Source: a virus. Taken from it: a stretch of DNA of 23,645 nt. Under the pieces are notes generated by a model, which had not been told where the DNA came from, ran no database searches, and was given only the letters and a program-made list of their open reading frames with translations. Below, piece by piece: positions 5,965 through 13,120 of this stretch. Location of the stretch: the IMG/VR virus record IMGVR_UViG_3300020198_001172, positions 1 through 23,645 of that record. One strand, written 5' to 3'. Both the position numbers and the translations under genes were made by a program. How positions within the stretch are numbered: position 1 is the first letter of the stretch; each line of letters opens with the position of its first letter.

Positions 5965-6426
5965 ATGTCCAACAAGCCACCCTTGCACTGGGGCCGTGAG
6001 AAGGAGCGGATGCGCGGCCAGCGCGCGGCTCTCGCGGCGATCTGTGAGGCGCAGCGCCTGAGCCGGGTCGAGGATCCGAAGGCGCCCGGCGGCTTCCGCT
6101 TCCTCAACGCGGCCTGGCGCGGCCTGTCCGCTCACCGGCACATCTTCTCGGTCGATCAGCTCGACGCCGAAGCCCTGGCGCATGCCGGTCCGTGCGTAGC
6201 CCTGGCCGTTGCTCGCGACGCCGTCGGCGCGGCCCGCATCCTCGATATTCGCGCCGACCTCCATCCCTCCGAGATCTCGGGCTGGGTCGAGCGCATGGCC
6301 GACAGCGGCGCGACCGAGCTTCATCGCTGCACCCTCGGCAAGGCCGGCCCCCTAACCGCCCGCGAACGCCTCGCCGTCGCGCTCGACCTTACGGCTGAAG
6401 AGCCGGCGCCCGCCCGCGCCGCCTGA
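5965..6426 (+). CDS. Hypothetical protein, first gene of the rightward operon
   Basis: A 153-residue protein beginning MSNKPPLHWGREKERMRGQR. I chose ATG 5965 because GGAG lies nine bases upstream; an in-frame ATG at 5950 lacks a ribosome site. The N-terminus is basic (REKERMRGQRAALAAICEAQRL). The middle (WRGLSAHRHIFSVDQLDAEA) and C-terminal half (ISGWVERMADSGATELHRCTLG) look like a compact globular domain, with no motif I can name. Being first under the repressor-controlled rightward promoter, it would be expressed immediately on induction, where antirepressors or delayed-early regulators often lie. That role is not shown by the sequence. Confidence 0.75.
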   Translation: MSNKPPLHWGREKERMRGQRAALAAICEAQRLSRVEDPKAPGGFRFLNAAWRGLSAHRHIFSVDQLDAEALAHAGPCVALAVARDAVGAARILDIRADLHPSEISGWVERMADSGATELHRCTLGKAGPLTARERLAVALDLTAEEPAPARAA

Positions 6427-6508
6427 TTTCCTTCCCGGCCGTTTTGGCGCGCAAGTCGCTGTCAGGCCAAGACTTTTCAGTGATTTCCTCTAGTCGACGA
6501 GGCCACCC

Positions 6509-6880
6509 ATGTGCGCGCCGTTCAGTCCGGACGATCATCTCGTTTCGTCTCTCGACCTGCAGGAAGCCGCGGAGGCCGCGTGCAAGGCCATCATGCAGAT
6601 GGCGAAGCTGGCCGATGACGTCGGCATCCGCGGCGTGACCAGCGAGGCCTTCGGCGATCGCCGGCTGTACGCCGCCGAGGCGATCCGCATCCGGCACGAG
6701 GAGATGCTGATCGAGTTCCGCGCTGCCTGCGTCGGGGCGCTCAAGGGCACGCAGGCCCCGCGATACGCCAGCGAGACCGATCTGGCCGAGGCACTGCCCG
6801 CCCGTCTCCGGCGCAATCGGACCGCCGCAGATGCCCGCGCCGCTCACGAGCGCAGCTTCCACTCTCCCGCCGCGGCCTGA
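6509..6880 (+). CDS. Hypothetical mostly helical phage protein, 123 aa
   Basis: Starts MCAPFSPDDHLVSSLDLQEA with GAGG six bases upstream, after an 82-bp gap that holds no clear promoter. The protein is mainly amphipathic helix (AAEAACKAIMQMAKLADDVG, then RRLYAAEAIRIRHEEMLIEF) with a basic tail. It looks like a small oligomeric helical protein. No catalytic motif is visible and no family is recognised. Codon bias matches the neighbours, supporting real coding. It belongs to the plus-strand accessory block. Confidence 0.75.
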   Translation: MCAPFSPDDHLVSSLDLQEAAEAACKAIMQMAKLADDVGIRGVTSEAFGDRRLYAAEAIRIRHEEMLIEFRAACVGALKGTQAPRYASETDLAEALPARLRRNRTAADARAAHERSFHSPAAA

Positions 6881-6886
6881 GCCCCC

Positions 6887-7165
6887 ATGCTCGCCCTGGC
6901 CCAGGACTTCCTCGCGGCCGGGATCGCACTGGCCGTCTACGCCGCCGGCGTCCTGCTGATCCTCGGCCGGTGCCAGCGCCTCGCGCCACCGGCGCAGCCT
7001 CTCCCCTCATCCTCCAGCAACACCAGGCACGCCATGCGCACGCAGCAGCCGGCCCGCGAGCCGCTCGACATCAACGCCATCTCGATCGCCGTCGGCATGG
7101 CCGTGCTGCTGCTCGGCAGCGGCGTGAGCCTCGTGGCCTGCCTGCGCTTGAACGGCTGGCTTTGA
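6887..7165 (+). CDS. Small protein with two predicted membrane segments, 92 aa
   Basis: MLALAQDFLAAGIALAVYAA opens a first hydrophobic helix (about 4-27). A polar Pro/Ser-rich loop (residues 33-60) follows, then a second helix (about 66-85, SIAVGMAVLLLGSGVSLVACL). The gene begins six bases after the previous stop. An internal ATG (MRTQQPAREPLDIN, 7034) could start a shorter one-helix version, so two products are conceivable. A membrane-located accessory protein is clear from hydrophobicity; its job is unknown. This lies far from the late lysis genes, so a holin is less likely than an early membrane effector. Confidence 0.65.
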   Translation: MLALAQDFLAAGIALAVYAAGVLLILGRCQRLAPPAQPLPSSSSNTRHAMRTQQPAREPLDINAISIAVGMAVLLLGSGVSLVACLRLNGWL

Positions 7166-7166
7166 C

Positions 7167-7460
7167 ATGGTCGCCTTCAGGCACCTCCCGCTGCCGGCTG
7201 CGTTCGGGGAACGCCCCGACGGCACGACGTGGCTCAGCTTCGGCGACGCCCCCAACGGCCGGCACATGCAGTTCGACGGCCCGCCGTGCGCGAGGGCCGC
7301 CGCCGAGATCGCCCGCACGATCAACGCAGCGCCGGCCGCCATCGACGCGCTGAAGGCCGTCCTCACCAGCCTGCGCGACCCTGACGCCAACAACGTCCTT
7401 CCGAACGCTGTGGCTGAGAAGGTTGTGGCTGCCCTTGCTGCGATGGGGGAGCGGTCGTGA
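7167..7460 (+). CDS. Hypothetical phage protein, 97 aa
   Basis: Begins MVAFRHLPLPAAFGERPDGT one base after the preceding stop codon, and its own stop overlaps the next gene's GTG (GTGA), so it lies within a translationally coupled chain. A beta-rich first half (TTWLSFGDAPNGRHMQFDGP) precedes two helices (AAEIARTINAAPAAIDALKA and VAEKVVAALAAMG). No motif is recognised. Third-position GC is very high, like its neighbours. It could be a small adaptor or decoy protein, but nothing supports any specific role. Confidence 0.72.
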   Translation: MVAFRHLPLPAAFGERPDGTTWLSFGDAPNGRHMQFDGPPCARAAAEIARTINAAPAAIDALKAVLTSLRDPDANNVLPNAVAEKVVAALAAMGERS

Positions 7461-7795
7461 TCGCGCACATCCTCGTCACGCCGTCGAACGCCCGGCCATT
7501 CTGGGCGACGCACGAGCGGTTCTCAACCGCCGCCGGCATCAAGGTCTGGACCGACTGCTGCGCCTGCAAGGTGCCTGCGGAGGATACGGTCAGCCGGGTC
7601 ATCACGAGTTGGGACTGCCCGCTCGGCGGCTTCGGCTCCTACGAACCGCCTTACGCCCAGGACGCCGATCTCCCGACCGGCGCCTATTACGACGCGCGCA
7701 TCGAGACTGTGTGCGCAGAGGGATGCGGCTGCGTCGCCAACCCTCGCAAGCGCCGCGGCATGGCCCTACGCGCCTGGATGAGGGACGGCGCATGA
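7457..7795 (+). CDS. Cysteine-rich hypothetical protein, 112 aa
   Basis: GTG start in a GTGA overlap with the previous stop. The sequence opens MIAHILVTPSNARPFWATHE and has cysteine pairs DCCACK (about 33-38) and a later CAEGCGC (about 86-92), suggesting one zinc site or a disulfide-linked fold. Between them is an aromatic/Gly-rich part (SWDCPLGGFGSYEPPYAQD). The basic tail (PRKRRGMALRAWMRD) may bind nucleic acid. The stop overlaps the HNH gene start by 4 bp, so the two are probably made together and could function together, which is inference. No family is recognised. Confidence 0.72.
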   Translation: MIAHILVTPSNARPFWATHERFSTAAGIKVWTDCCACKVPAEDTVSRVITSWDCPLGGFGSYEPPYAQDADLPTGAYYDARIETVCAEGCGCVANPRKRRGMALRAWMRDGA

Positions 7796-8226
7796 TCCGC
7801 TGCGACGCCCCCGCCTTCGAGGACGTCGGCACCACGCCGCGGAAGCCGCTCACGGCGAGGCAGAGGCTCGACCTCTACGAGTTGCAGAAGGGGATCTGCC
7901 CGCTGTGCGGCAAGCCCATCCTGCCGGGCCAGAAGACCACCGACGAGCATCTGCGCGCCCTCGGCCTTGGTGGCTCGAATGCCTTCGGGAACCGGGCCAT
8001 CGTCCACACGAAGCCTTGCGCCTTCAGCAAGACCAATGGGCCCGACGGCGACCTCGCCCGTATCGCCAAGGCCAAGGCGCAGAAGCGCGCTTCCCTCGGC
8101 TTCAAGACGCAGAAGGGCCGGCAGCTCCAGGGCGCGCCGTTCCCGAAGGCCGAGCCCCAGCGCCGGGCCTCCAAGCCGCTCAACAAGCCCCGCCTTCCTC
8201 CCCGCCAACTCTACGTGGAGCGCTGA
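7792..8226 (+). CDS. HNH endonuclease, phage type, 144 aa
   Basis: Begins MIRCDAPAFEDVGTTPRKPL. The core (about 28-85) has the zinc pair CPLCGKPI, the catalytic TTDEHLRALGLGGSN (His in DEH), the Asn of GNRAIVHTKP, and the final CAFSKTNGP, the usual arrangement of small phage HNH nucleases. The C-terminal 50 residues are basic and Pro/Lys/Arg-rich, suited to DNA contact. Such enzymes nick DNA in packaging, recombination or defence. This one is not beside a terminase, so a packaging role is less likely. ATGA overlap with the previous gene supports the start. Confidence 0.85.
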   Translation: MIRCDAPAFEDVGTTPRKPLTARQRLDLYELQKGICPLCGKPILPGQKTTDEHLRALGLGGSNAFGNRAIVHTKPCAFSKTNGPDGDLARIAKAKAQKRASLGFKTQKGRQLQGAPFPKAEPQRRASKPLNKPRLPPRQLYVER

Positions 8227-8229
8227 TCC

Positions 8230-8559
8230 GTGAAGTGGAAGCCTGTCACGACGACGGAGCGCGCCCGAATGCGCGATCTGCGCAAGCAGGGTTGGTCGCT
8301 CGATCGGATCGGCGCCGAGTTCGGGCGGCCTGGGCGCACTGTCCACTTTCACGTTGCCGACATCGACGTCCGCTGCCGGCCCGGCACCAAGGGGCTCGGC
8401 GCCGATGGATACGCCCGCCTCCTGAAGGCGGCAGAGGATGGCGTGTCGCGCGCCGAACTCGCGGCTCGCTTCGGCCTAAAGCAATCCAGCATTTCCCCGA
8501 CGCTCTCCCGGCTGCGCAGGGCGCGCCGGCAGACCGCGCAGGAGGCCCGCGCATGCTGA
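8230..8559 (+). CDS. Putative DNA-binding protein with two helix-turn-helix segments
   Basis: A 109-residue protein from a GTG start three bases after the HNH stop. The first HTH is about 9-40 (ERARMRDLRKQGWSLDRIGAEF then GRPGRTVHFHV). The second is about 66-92 (AEDGVSRAELAARFGLKQSS then ISPTLSRLRRA). Tandem motifs of this sort resemble resolvase- or GcrA/sigma-like DNA-binding modules. Its place inside the accessory operon suggests a regulator of phage or host genes. No operator is identifiable here. The exact family is uncertain but DNA binding is well supported. Confidence 0.75.
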   Translation: MKWKPVTTTERARMRDLRKQGWSLDRIGAEFGRPGRTVHFHVADIDVRCRPGTKGLGADGYARLLKAAEDGVSRAELAARFGLKQSSISPTLSRLRRARRQTAQEARAC

Positions 8560-8900
8560 GCCTCCCCGGCTTCGACGCCCCGCGGCTCGCGAGCCTGCGC
8601 GTCCGCATCCAAGACATGGCCGTCCGCCAGAACCGCTACCGCCGGGAGGCGCAGAGCATCGGCGTGCCTGCCGACTGCCCAGAGACGCATCGCCTCGTCG
8701 AGGCGGCTGAGCAGGACACCGCGGCGCTCGCGGATCTCGAGCGGCTGGTCTCGCTCGCGCTGCGCTTCGCCGCCGACGAGCAGAGCGGTCGGCCGGCGCC
8801 TGCGCCCGCGGCCGCCGATGCGCGCAGCCCCTCGGCTCAAGGACTCCTCGCCCGCGCCCTTGCTGCGCTTGCAACCTCACGTCCCGGGAGCGCCGCCTGA
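8553..8900 (+). CDS. Hypothetical helical protein, 115 aa
   Basis: ATG at 8553 overlaps the preceding gene by 7 bp, and the stop shares a base with the methyltransferase ATG (TGATG). The protein, MLSLPGFDAPRLASLRVRIQ..., is a long helical pair (DMAVRQNRYRREAQSIGVP and THRLVEAAEQDTAALADLERLVSLAL) with a Pro/Ala-rich linker and a final helix. It resembles short coiled-coil phage proteins, but no named family is evident. Tight coupling to the methyltransferase suggests co-expression; a functional link is not shown. Confidence 0.7.
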   Translation: MLSLPGFDAPRLASLRVRIQDMAVRQNRYRREAQSIGVPADCPETHRLVEAAEQDTAALADLERLVSLALRFAADEQSGRPAPAPAAADARSPSAQGLLARALAALATSRPGSAA

Positions 8901-9961
8901 TGCTCACCCCCTCCGAGACACGAGCGCGTGAGGCGCGGGCCTACTACAACGAGTGTGATCCCTATGCCGCAGAGTGGTTGCGCAACCTCATCGCGGCCGG
9001 GCTCATCACGGCCGGCGACGTCGACGAGCGCTCAATTGTCGATGTTCGACCTTCCGACCTGGACGGGTACGAGCGCTGCCACTTCTTCGCCGGCATCGGC
9101 GTCTGGGACTACGCGCTCAACCTTGCCGGATGGCCTGCGGGTCGCCGCGTCTGGACCGGCTCTTGCCCCTGCCAGCCGTTCAGTGCCGCCGGCCGGCAAG
9201 CCGGTTTCGCCGACGAGCGACACCTGTGGCCAGCATGGTTCGATCGCATCCGCGAGTGCCGCCCTGACGACATCCTTGGCGAGCAGGTTGAAGCTGCGGT
9301 GCGGCTCGGATGGCTCGACGCTGTTTTCGCAGACTTGGAAGGAGAAGGTTACGCCTGCGGGACGGTCGTTCTGGGCGCACACAGCGTCGGTGCTCCGCAC
9401 GTCCGCCTCCGGTCGTGGTTCATGGCCAACGCCGGTGGGGAACGACGCGACGGGCAGCCCGCACGCTTACGGCGGGCCAGCACGGGCGGATGGATCGCGG
9501 CCGATCACGCTGAAGCTGCCTGGCGCGGCGAAGTTGGCAACGTGGCCGACGCCGCGCGCGAACGACAGCACGGGGAGCAAGCCCGCGCCAAATGCGGAAG
9601 GATCGCCGGGCCTCAAGACGGTGGCCAGTTGGGCAACGCCATCGGCTCGGGACTTCCGGTCGGATCGCTCTGTGATGTCGAGCGAGGAACTGTACGGGTC
9701 GAAGGGGCAGCCCCTGGCTCGGCAAGCTCTCTACGCGGTTTCTGGAGCGGAGCGCAGTGGATCGAGTGCAGCGACGGAAGGCGGCGGGCTATTGAACCCG
9801 GCTCATTCCCGCTGGCTCATGGGGCTCCCGCCCGCGTGGGACGCCTGCGCGCCTACGGCAACGCGATCAACGCGGAAGCGGCAGCCGCCTTCATCGGCGC
9901 GGTGATCGACACCCTTTCCCCCACCCCGACCCCTGGCGGTCTCGCTGAAGGGGAGCGGTGA
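8900..9961 (+). CDS. dcm: C5 cytosine-specific DNA methyltransferase (Dcm type), orphan
   Basis: A 353-residue enzyme that transfers methyl from S-adenosylmethionine to C5 of cytosine in a specific site. Visible motifs in order: [15 protein letters not shown] (60-73); [14 protein letters not shown] with catalytic Cys91; VI, DILGEQV (125-130, Glu128); [13 protein letters not shown] (165-173); [19 protein letters not shown] near the C-terminus. The region between VIII and X, where the target-recognition segment should lie, is Arg/Gly/Ala-rich and of low complexity, consistent with overlap by another frame. No restriction partner is adjacent, so it is probably a solitary phage methyltransferase protecting phage DNA from host enzymes. 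The site is not predictable from sequence. Confidence 0.9.
   Translation: MLTPSETRAREARAYYNECDPYAAEWLRNLIAAGLITAGDVDERSIVDVRPSDLDGYERCHFFAGIGVWDYALNLAGWPAGRRVWTGSCPCQPFSAAGRQAGFADERHLWPAWFDRIRECRPDDILGEQVEAAVRLGWLDAVFADLEGEGYACGTVVLGAHSVGAPHVRLRSWFMANAGGERRDGQPARLRRASTGGWIAADHAEAAWRGEVGNVADAARERQHGEQARAKCGRIAGPQDGGQLGNAIGSGLPVGSLCDVERGTVRVEGAAPGSASSLRGFWSGAQWIECSDGRRRAIEPGSFPLAHGAPARVGRLRAYGNAINAEAAAAFIGAVIDTLSPTPTPGGLAEGER
9042..9905 (+). CDS. Overlapping-frame protein with WPTP repeats inside the methyltransferase gene
   Basis: In the +1-shifted frame a 287-residue protein runs from ATG 9042 ([20 protein letters not shown]) to 9905 with no stop. It is not random: it has [20 protein letters not shown], three spaced repeats [18 protein letters not shown] and SWATPSARD, and an ending [20 protein letters not shown]. 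From memory, phage proteins with the same TWK-x-TPAGR, WPTP-x-D and NPxxSRWLMG order are frequent and usually overlap a Dcm methyltransferase. That suggests true dual coding, or that the family is a recurrent mis-called shadow of a constrained gene. The frame is open further upstream to 8928 (GTG). No ribosome site stands out. Function unknown. Confidence 0.5.
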   Translation: MFDLPTWTGTSAATSSPASASGTTRSTLPDGLRVAASGPALAPASRSVPPAGKPVSPTSDTCGQHGSIASASAALTTSLASRLKLRCGSDGSTLFSQTWKEKVTPAGRSFWAHTASVLRTSASGRGSWPTPVGNDATGSPHAYGGPARADGSRPITLKLPGAAKLATWPTPRANDSTGSKPAPNAEGSPGLKTVASWATPSARDFRSDRSVMSSEELYGSKGQPLARQALYAVSGAERSGSSAATEGGGLLNPAHSRWLMGLPPAWDACAPTATRSTRKRQPPSSAR

Positions 9962-10302
9962 TGGGCCCGGAGCAGCGCAGGCTTGCCCGGCACGCACTCG
10001 GCCTGCCGAACCGCTACCGCCGGTCCTATCGCAACCGGTTTCTTTCCGGCGGCGAGTGCTCGGACTGGCGGGCCATGGAAGCCGCTGGCCACGCCGAGAG
10101 CGGCAAGCCCGATGAGCATGGCCGCATCTGGTTCTGGCTCACTCGGGCCGGCGCCGAAGCCGCCCTTGATCCCGGCGAGCGCCTTTGCCGCGAGGACTTC
10201 CCGCCCCTGCCACGCGCTCGCGGCGCGGACGGCCGCTTCGCCAAATCGCCGGCAGCTTTCCTCTCCCCCGATCCCGTCAAACCTCACGCGAAGGAGGCAT
10301 AG
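9961..10302 (+). CDS. Conserved-looking small phage protein, 113 aa
   Basis: Starts [20 protein letters not shown] with GGGGAG just upstream; the ATG shares a base with the methyltransferase stop (TGATG). The pattern LGLPNRYRRSYRNRFLSGG, then AMEAAGHAE, then GRIWFWLTRAGAEAALDPGE and EDFPP resembles a small winged-helix-like family seen in many phage accessory regions, in which a WFxLTRAGAEAAL helix is the constant part. A DNA-associated role is possible but not shown. The basic first 40 residues fit nucleic-acid contact. Confidence 0.75.
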   Translation: MGPEQRRLARHALGLPNRYRRSYRNRFLSGGECSDWRAMEAAGHAESGKPDEHGRIWFWLTRAGAEAALDPGERLCREDFPPLPRARGADGRFAKSPAAFLSPDPVKPHAKEA

Positions 10303-10304
10303 CC

Positions 10305-10532
10305 ATGGCTGCATGGTCTGCTGGCGTCCTTCGCCTCGGCTTCACGTGCCCATTCTGCGGCGGGCGCCGTGCATTCTTCCATCTGCGCAACGAGCGCCCA
10401 GCGTGGCGAGACTGCCGCGCCTGCGATGGCCAGGGATCTCCGGCCGTCTGCGCCCCTGCTGAGATGCGCATAGGCGCCGCTCAGGGCCGCTTCCTCAAGC
10501 CCTATCCCGAAGCCCTCACCCCCGGAGCCTAA
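10305..10532 (+). CDS. Zinc-finger small protein, 75 aa
   Basis: A perfect AAGGAGG ribosome site precedes the ATG. The protein, MAAWSAGVLRLGFTCPFCGG..., has a CPFCGG knuckle (about 15-20) and a second CRACDGQG (about 37-44), the DnaJ/zinc-ribbon-like spacing for one zinc ion, plus a C-terminal tail. Small single-zinc proteins like this are common in phage accessory clusters and often bind RNA, DNA or host proteins. The exact partner is unknown. Confidence 0.78.
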   Translation: MAAWSAGVLRLGFTCPFCGGRRAFFHLRNERPAWRDCRACDGQGSPAVCAPAEMRIGAAQGRFLKPYPEALTPGA

Positions 10533-10536
10533 CCCC

Positions 10537-12456
10537 ATGTCGAACCCAGCACAGGGCGCGGTAGGCGCCGGCAACACGGATGCAACCGCTTGGCTGGCGA
10601 AGCGGCTGAAGGCTGCGCGCAGCGACAGTGAGGCTCACCCGGAAGGGCATTCGAACCGAGCGTTCTACGACGGGCAGGCCATCGCCTACGAGAACGTGCT
10701 GAGCCTGCTCGAACACGAGAAGCCCGCCACTCCCCGCACGGACAGCGACGAGGGGAGGGCGGGGGCTATTCTGGCGGAAGCATGCAAGCCGTGGGAGCAC
10801 TACAGCGGCGAGCCGCCGGATGACGGAAGCCCGCTGAGCGGCGTCTTCGTGGCCGGCATGGTCTACACGGAACGGCTGCTCGCGAAGCTGCTGGACGTCA
10901 CCCACTACGAGGGCGGCGACGGCTCGGAGGACTTCGACAGCGACGCCACCCAGACGCTTCGCAACATCCTGACCGGCGCACGCCTCTGGGATGCGGATGA
11001 GAACCGCCCGATTTCAGCCTCCCCCGCCCAGCCGGCAGGGGCCGTGCCGGATAGCCTGCGGGCGGATCTGATGCACGCTTGCTACGGCGTTCACGATGAG
11101 CCGGACTTGAACAGGAAATCGGTCCGCATTTCATGTTTGAACGAAGACGGGGCACTGGCTGTCCGCAACTGGCTGCTCGATCTGCGGGATGGCATTTCCA
11201 CTCATCTGCCCGGCCGGAATGCGGAGACAGATGCACTAGTGGATCGGTTCGCAGTGGCCCTGAAGGTGAAGCTGCGGGCCGCCGAGGCCAAGTACGACTG
11301 GCAGAATGGTTGGATCAAAGACGATTGGAGGGTGGAGTGCCAGCGTGGCCTTCTACTCCACATCGGCAAGGGTGATCCGCTCGACGTAGCAGCCTACGCA
11401 GCCTTCTGCTGGCATCACGGCTGGTCCACCTCGTCGCAGCGCTCGACTGAATTCGTCACTGGTGCCGTAGAGCCTACCGCAGCGGCCATTGCGGCGTACG
11501 CGGCGCGGTATCCGGACGGCGCACTCTCGGAAACCAGCGACCACGCTATCGAATGCTGGAACCGTGTCGCCGTCGCCGCCTGCTTGGCCGGGCAGAGCAC
11601 CGGACAGGGGGCGGACCTACGGAAGACGCTGACCCTTATCCGAGAGTTTGCCGGATCTTCAATCCTCGTGCGCAACGACGCGCTTGATCACATCTACGTC
11701 GTGGCATCGAAGGCCCTCGACCCCAATAGCCCTATACCGGAGCCGGTAGGCAAGCCGGACAGCGCGTCTGATAGCCTGCGGTCGCTGAGTGAAGGCGACC
11801 GCGATCTTCTCAACTCCGTCTTGGACTGGCTTCGCGGCGTCTGCCCATGCGGGAATGCCGGCCCTGCGCAGTGCCCGGTCTGTGGTGCGCGCATCGATGA
11901 CGAAACCGGCTTCTGTGCGATAGACCATCGTTGCAAGATCCCGGCCCACCTGCTTGGCCGGATCGAAACAGCCCTCGGCATCGCCTCCCATCCGGCCGGG
12001 CAGAGCGCCGGGTCGGGGGAAACGATCGCGGTCCAGAAGCGCGATCTGGTCAAGATGGTGGATGCCGCTTTCGCAGTGGACCCCTCCGTCCCGACCGAGG
12101 CGCAGGGCGACAACCTGTTCGCAGCGGCGACGAAGCTGGCGAGCTACCTGCCTCTCGGCCTCGAATGCACGGGCTGCGGCTCGCGCGAGAGCATCGAGGC
12201 CATCCAGGCGCGCGGGTTCTCGTCGTGCTGCCCGGAGCGGAAGATGCAGCCCGCCCCCGACAGCACCCGCACGGGTCAGGGGGAGGATGCCGCTGATCTG
12301 ATCCGTCAGGTTGACGCGATCCTACGCAAGCCGCCCGAGCCCGTGTCACATCCGAGCGAGGCGTGGTGCGACGACTACGCGGATTGGCACGACGCCTATG
12401 TCGTCGCCCGGTCCAAGGCCCTCGCCGCCCGCCCGGCAGCCCCGGAGGCGAAGTGA
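10537..12456 (+). CDS. Large modular (Ea22-like mosaic) phage protein, 639 aa
   Basis: This is a chain of short domains joined by Pro/Ala/Gly/Gln hinges. Residues 17-62 and 70-125: helical modules. 172-222: RADLMHACYGVHDEPDL module. 231-300: FAVALKVKLRAAEAKYDWQN then AAYAAFCWHHGWST, a recurring phage domain. 310-350: a Lar-like ending HAIECWNRVA. 359-396: a helical module. 418-480: a cysteine module (CPCGN, CPVCG, DHRC). 500-570: a helix plus a Cys cluster (CTGCGSRE, CCPERKM). 584-632: a helical tail. Hinges at 350-359 and 487-495 share an 18-nt DNA repeat. Proteins of this type vary by module shuffling between phages, and their roles are mostly unknown. GGAG precedes the ATG. No enzyme active site is visible. 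Confidence 0.82.
   Translation: MSNPAQGAVGAGNTDATAWLAKRLKAARSDSEAHPEGHSNRAFYDGQAIAYENVLSLLEHEKPATPRTDSDEGRAGAILAEACKPWEHYSGEPPDDGSPLSGVFVAGMVYTERLLAKLLDVTHYEGGDGSEDFDSDATQTLRNILTGARLWDADENRPISASPAQPAGAVPDSLRADLMHACYGVHDEPDLNRKSVRISCLNEDGALAVRNWLLDLRDGISTHLPGRNAETDALVDRFAVALKVKLRAAEAKYDWQNGWIKDDWRVECQRGLLLHIGKGDPLDVAAYAAFCWHHGWSTSSQRSTEFVTGAVEPTAAAIAAYAARYPDGALSETSDHAIECWNRVAVAACLAGQSTGQGADLRKTLTLIREFAGSSILVRNDALDHIYVVASKALDPNSPIPEPVGKPDSASDSLRSLSEGDRDLLNSVLDWLRGVCPCGNAGPAQCPVCGARIDDETGFCAIDHRCKIPAHLLGRIETALGIASHPAGQSAGSGETIAVQKRDLVKMVDAAFAVDPSVPTEAQGDNLFAAATKLASYLPLGLECTGCGSRESIEAIQARGFSSCCPERKMQPAPDSTRTGQGEDAADLIRQVDAILRKPPEPVSHPSEAWCDDYADWHDAYVVARSKALAARPAAPEAK
11586..12011 (+). repeat. 18-nt hinge repeat within the mosaic protein gene
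   Basis: GGCCGGGCAGAGCACCGG at 11586-11603 recurs at 11994-12011 with one mismatch (G for A). Both copies encode the AGQS-x-G hinge between domains. Such repeats give sites for homologous module exchange. Confidence 0.6.
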
Positions 12457-12566
12457 TGCCCTGCGCGGCTTCGCCCTTGACTGCCCGGCGCTCGTCGGCG
12501 GGTGGGTTTTCATACGATCGACGGACACGCCTGAGCGCTCAGGCGCTCTTCATGGGAGGGCGCTGA
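12456..12566 (+). CDS. Possible 36-aa small protein ending in ALFMGGR
   Basis: The ATG (12456) shares a base with the stop of the mosaic gene (TGATG). The frame encodes MPCAASPLTARRSSAGGFSY..., then DRRTRLSAQALFMGGR and a stop two bases before the next gene. The end is tightly packed against that gene and includes its ribosome site. The peptide is basic and Ser/Ala-rich; a 16-bp perfect palindrome lies in its coding sequence. It may be a genuine micro-protein or simply a spacer, and the frame of the alternative reading is equally open. Confidence is modest. Confidence 0.42.
   Translation: MPCAASPLTARRSSAGGFSYDRRTRLSAQALFMGGR
12529..12544. repeat. Perfect 16-bp palindrome
   Basis: GCCTGAGCGCTCAGGC at 12529-12544 equals its own reverse complement. 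It lies 24 bp before the ATG of the next gene, near its ribosome site (GGGAGGG). It could be an operator or an RNA hairpin affecting translation. No second copy was noticed elsewhere. Confidence 0.5.
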
Positions 12567-12567
12567 G

Positions 12568-13119
12568 ATGAACACGCGTACCATTGAGCAGGTCGAGGCC
12601 GAAAACCGCGAGCTTCGCGCCTACCTAAAGGCGTTCTGCGCCGCGACGGTCGATCCCGATGAATGCGGGCGCGATGTCGGCGTCCACGAGGCCAACCCGT
12701 TCATCGAATGGGAATTCGGCCTCGTGGACGAGGGCACGAAGCCCGGCCGCGTCATCACGGGCGGGCAGGTTCGCCGAGCTATGGAACTCGTCGGCTACGA
12801 CAAGCTCAAGATCGAACCTGCCAGCCGAACTATCGCGGATGACCTGACCGAAGCGCGGGACCTGCGGCGAAAGGTCAAAGAGTTGCAGGTACTCTTCCGC
12901 TCGGCACTTGATCGCATTGCCGAACTGGAAGGTGCTCTTGAGCCGTTCGGGGCGATCCTGTCCGCTGGCGAGCCTGTCGGGCCGATCCCTCGTGGTCTTC
13001 TCGATAGCCGGATCACCCGAAACGATCTCCGCCGCGCGACCAAGCTGCTGGCCGCTGAGCCGCTGTACCCCGAACTTTCGACGCGTTCATCGGCGGCGCC
13101 AGCGCAGGGAGCGAACTGA
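12568..13119 (+). CDS. Coiled-coil modular phage protein, 183 aa
   Basis: Begins MNTRTIEQVEAENRELRAYL, an obvious helix. A compact middle (DECGRDVGVHEANPFIEWEF to KPGRVITGGQVRRAMELVG) follows, then a coiled coil (ADDLTEARDLRRKVKELQVL and SALDRIAELEGALEPFGAIL) and a C-terminal module NDLRRATKLLAAEP. The ELEGALEPF plus DLRRA pattern recurs in the 216-residue protein at 14136 (ALEGALAPF, DHLRAA), so the two share an Ea22-like module. A GGGAGGGCGCTGAG ribosome-site block precedes the ATG; nearly the same block precedes 13957. Function unknown. Confidence 0.75.
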   Translation: MNTRTIEQVEAENRELRAYLKAFCAATVDPDECGRDVGVHEANPFIEWEFGLVDEGTKPGRVITGGQVRRAMELVGYDKLKIEPASRTIADDLTEARDLRRKVKELQVLFRSALDRIAELEGALEPFGAILSAGEPVGPIPRGLLDSRITRNDLRRATKLLAAEPLYPELSTRSSAAPAQGAN

Positions 13120-13120
13120 G

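Noticed and set aside
7905-8900. 331-aa plus-strand frame over the HNH and HTH genes
   Set aside because: Only its last 115 residues, from ATG 8553, form a plausible gene; the rest is an Arg/Pro-rich shadow.
8900-9961. Restriction-modification system around the methyltransferase
   Set aside because: No restriction endonuclease gene is adjacent; the HNH protein at 7792 is separated by other genes and is of a general phage type.
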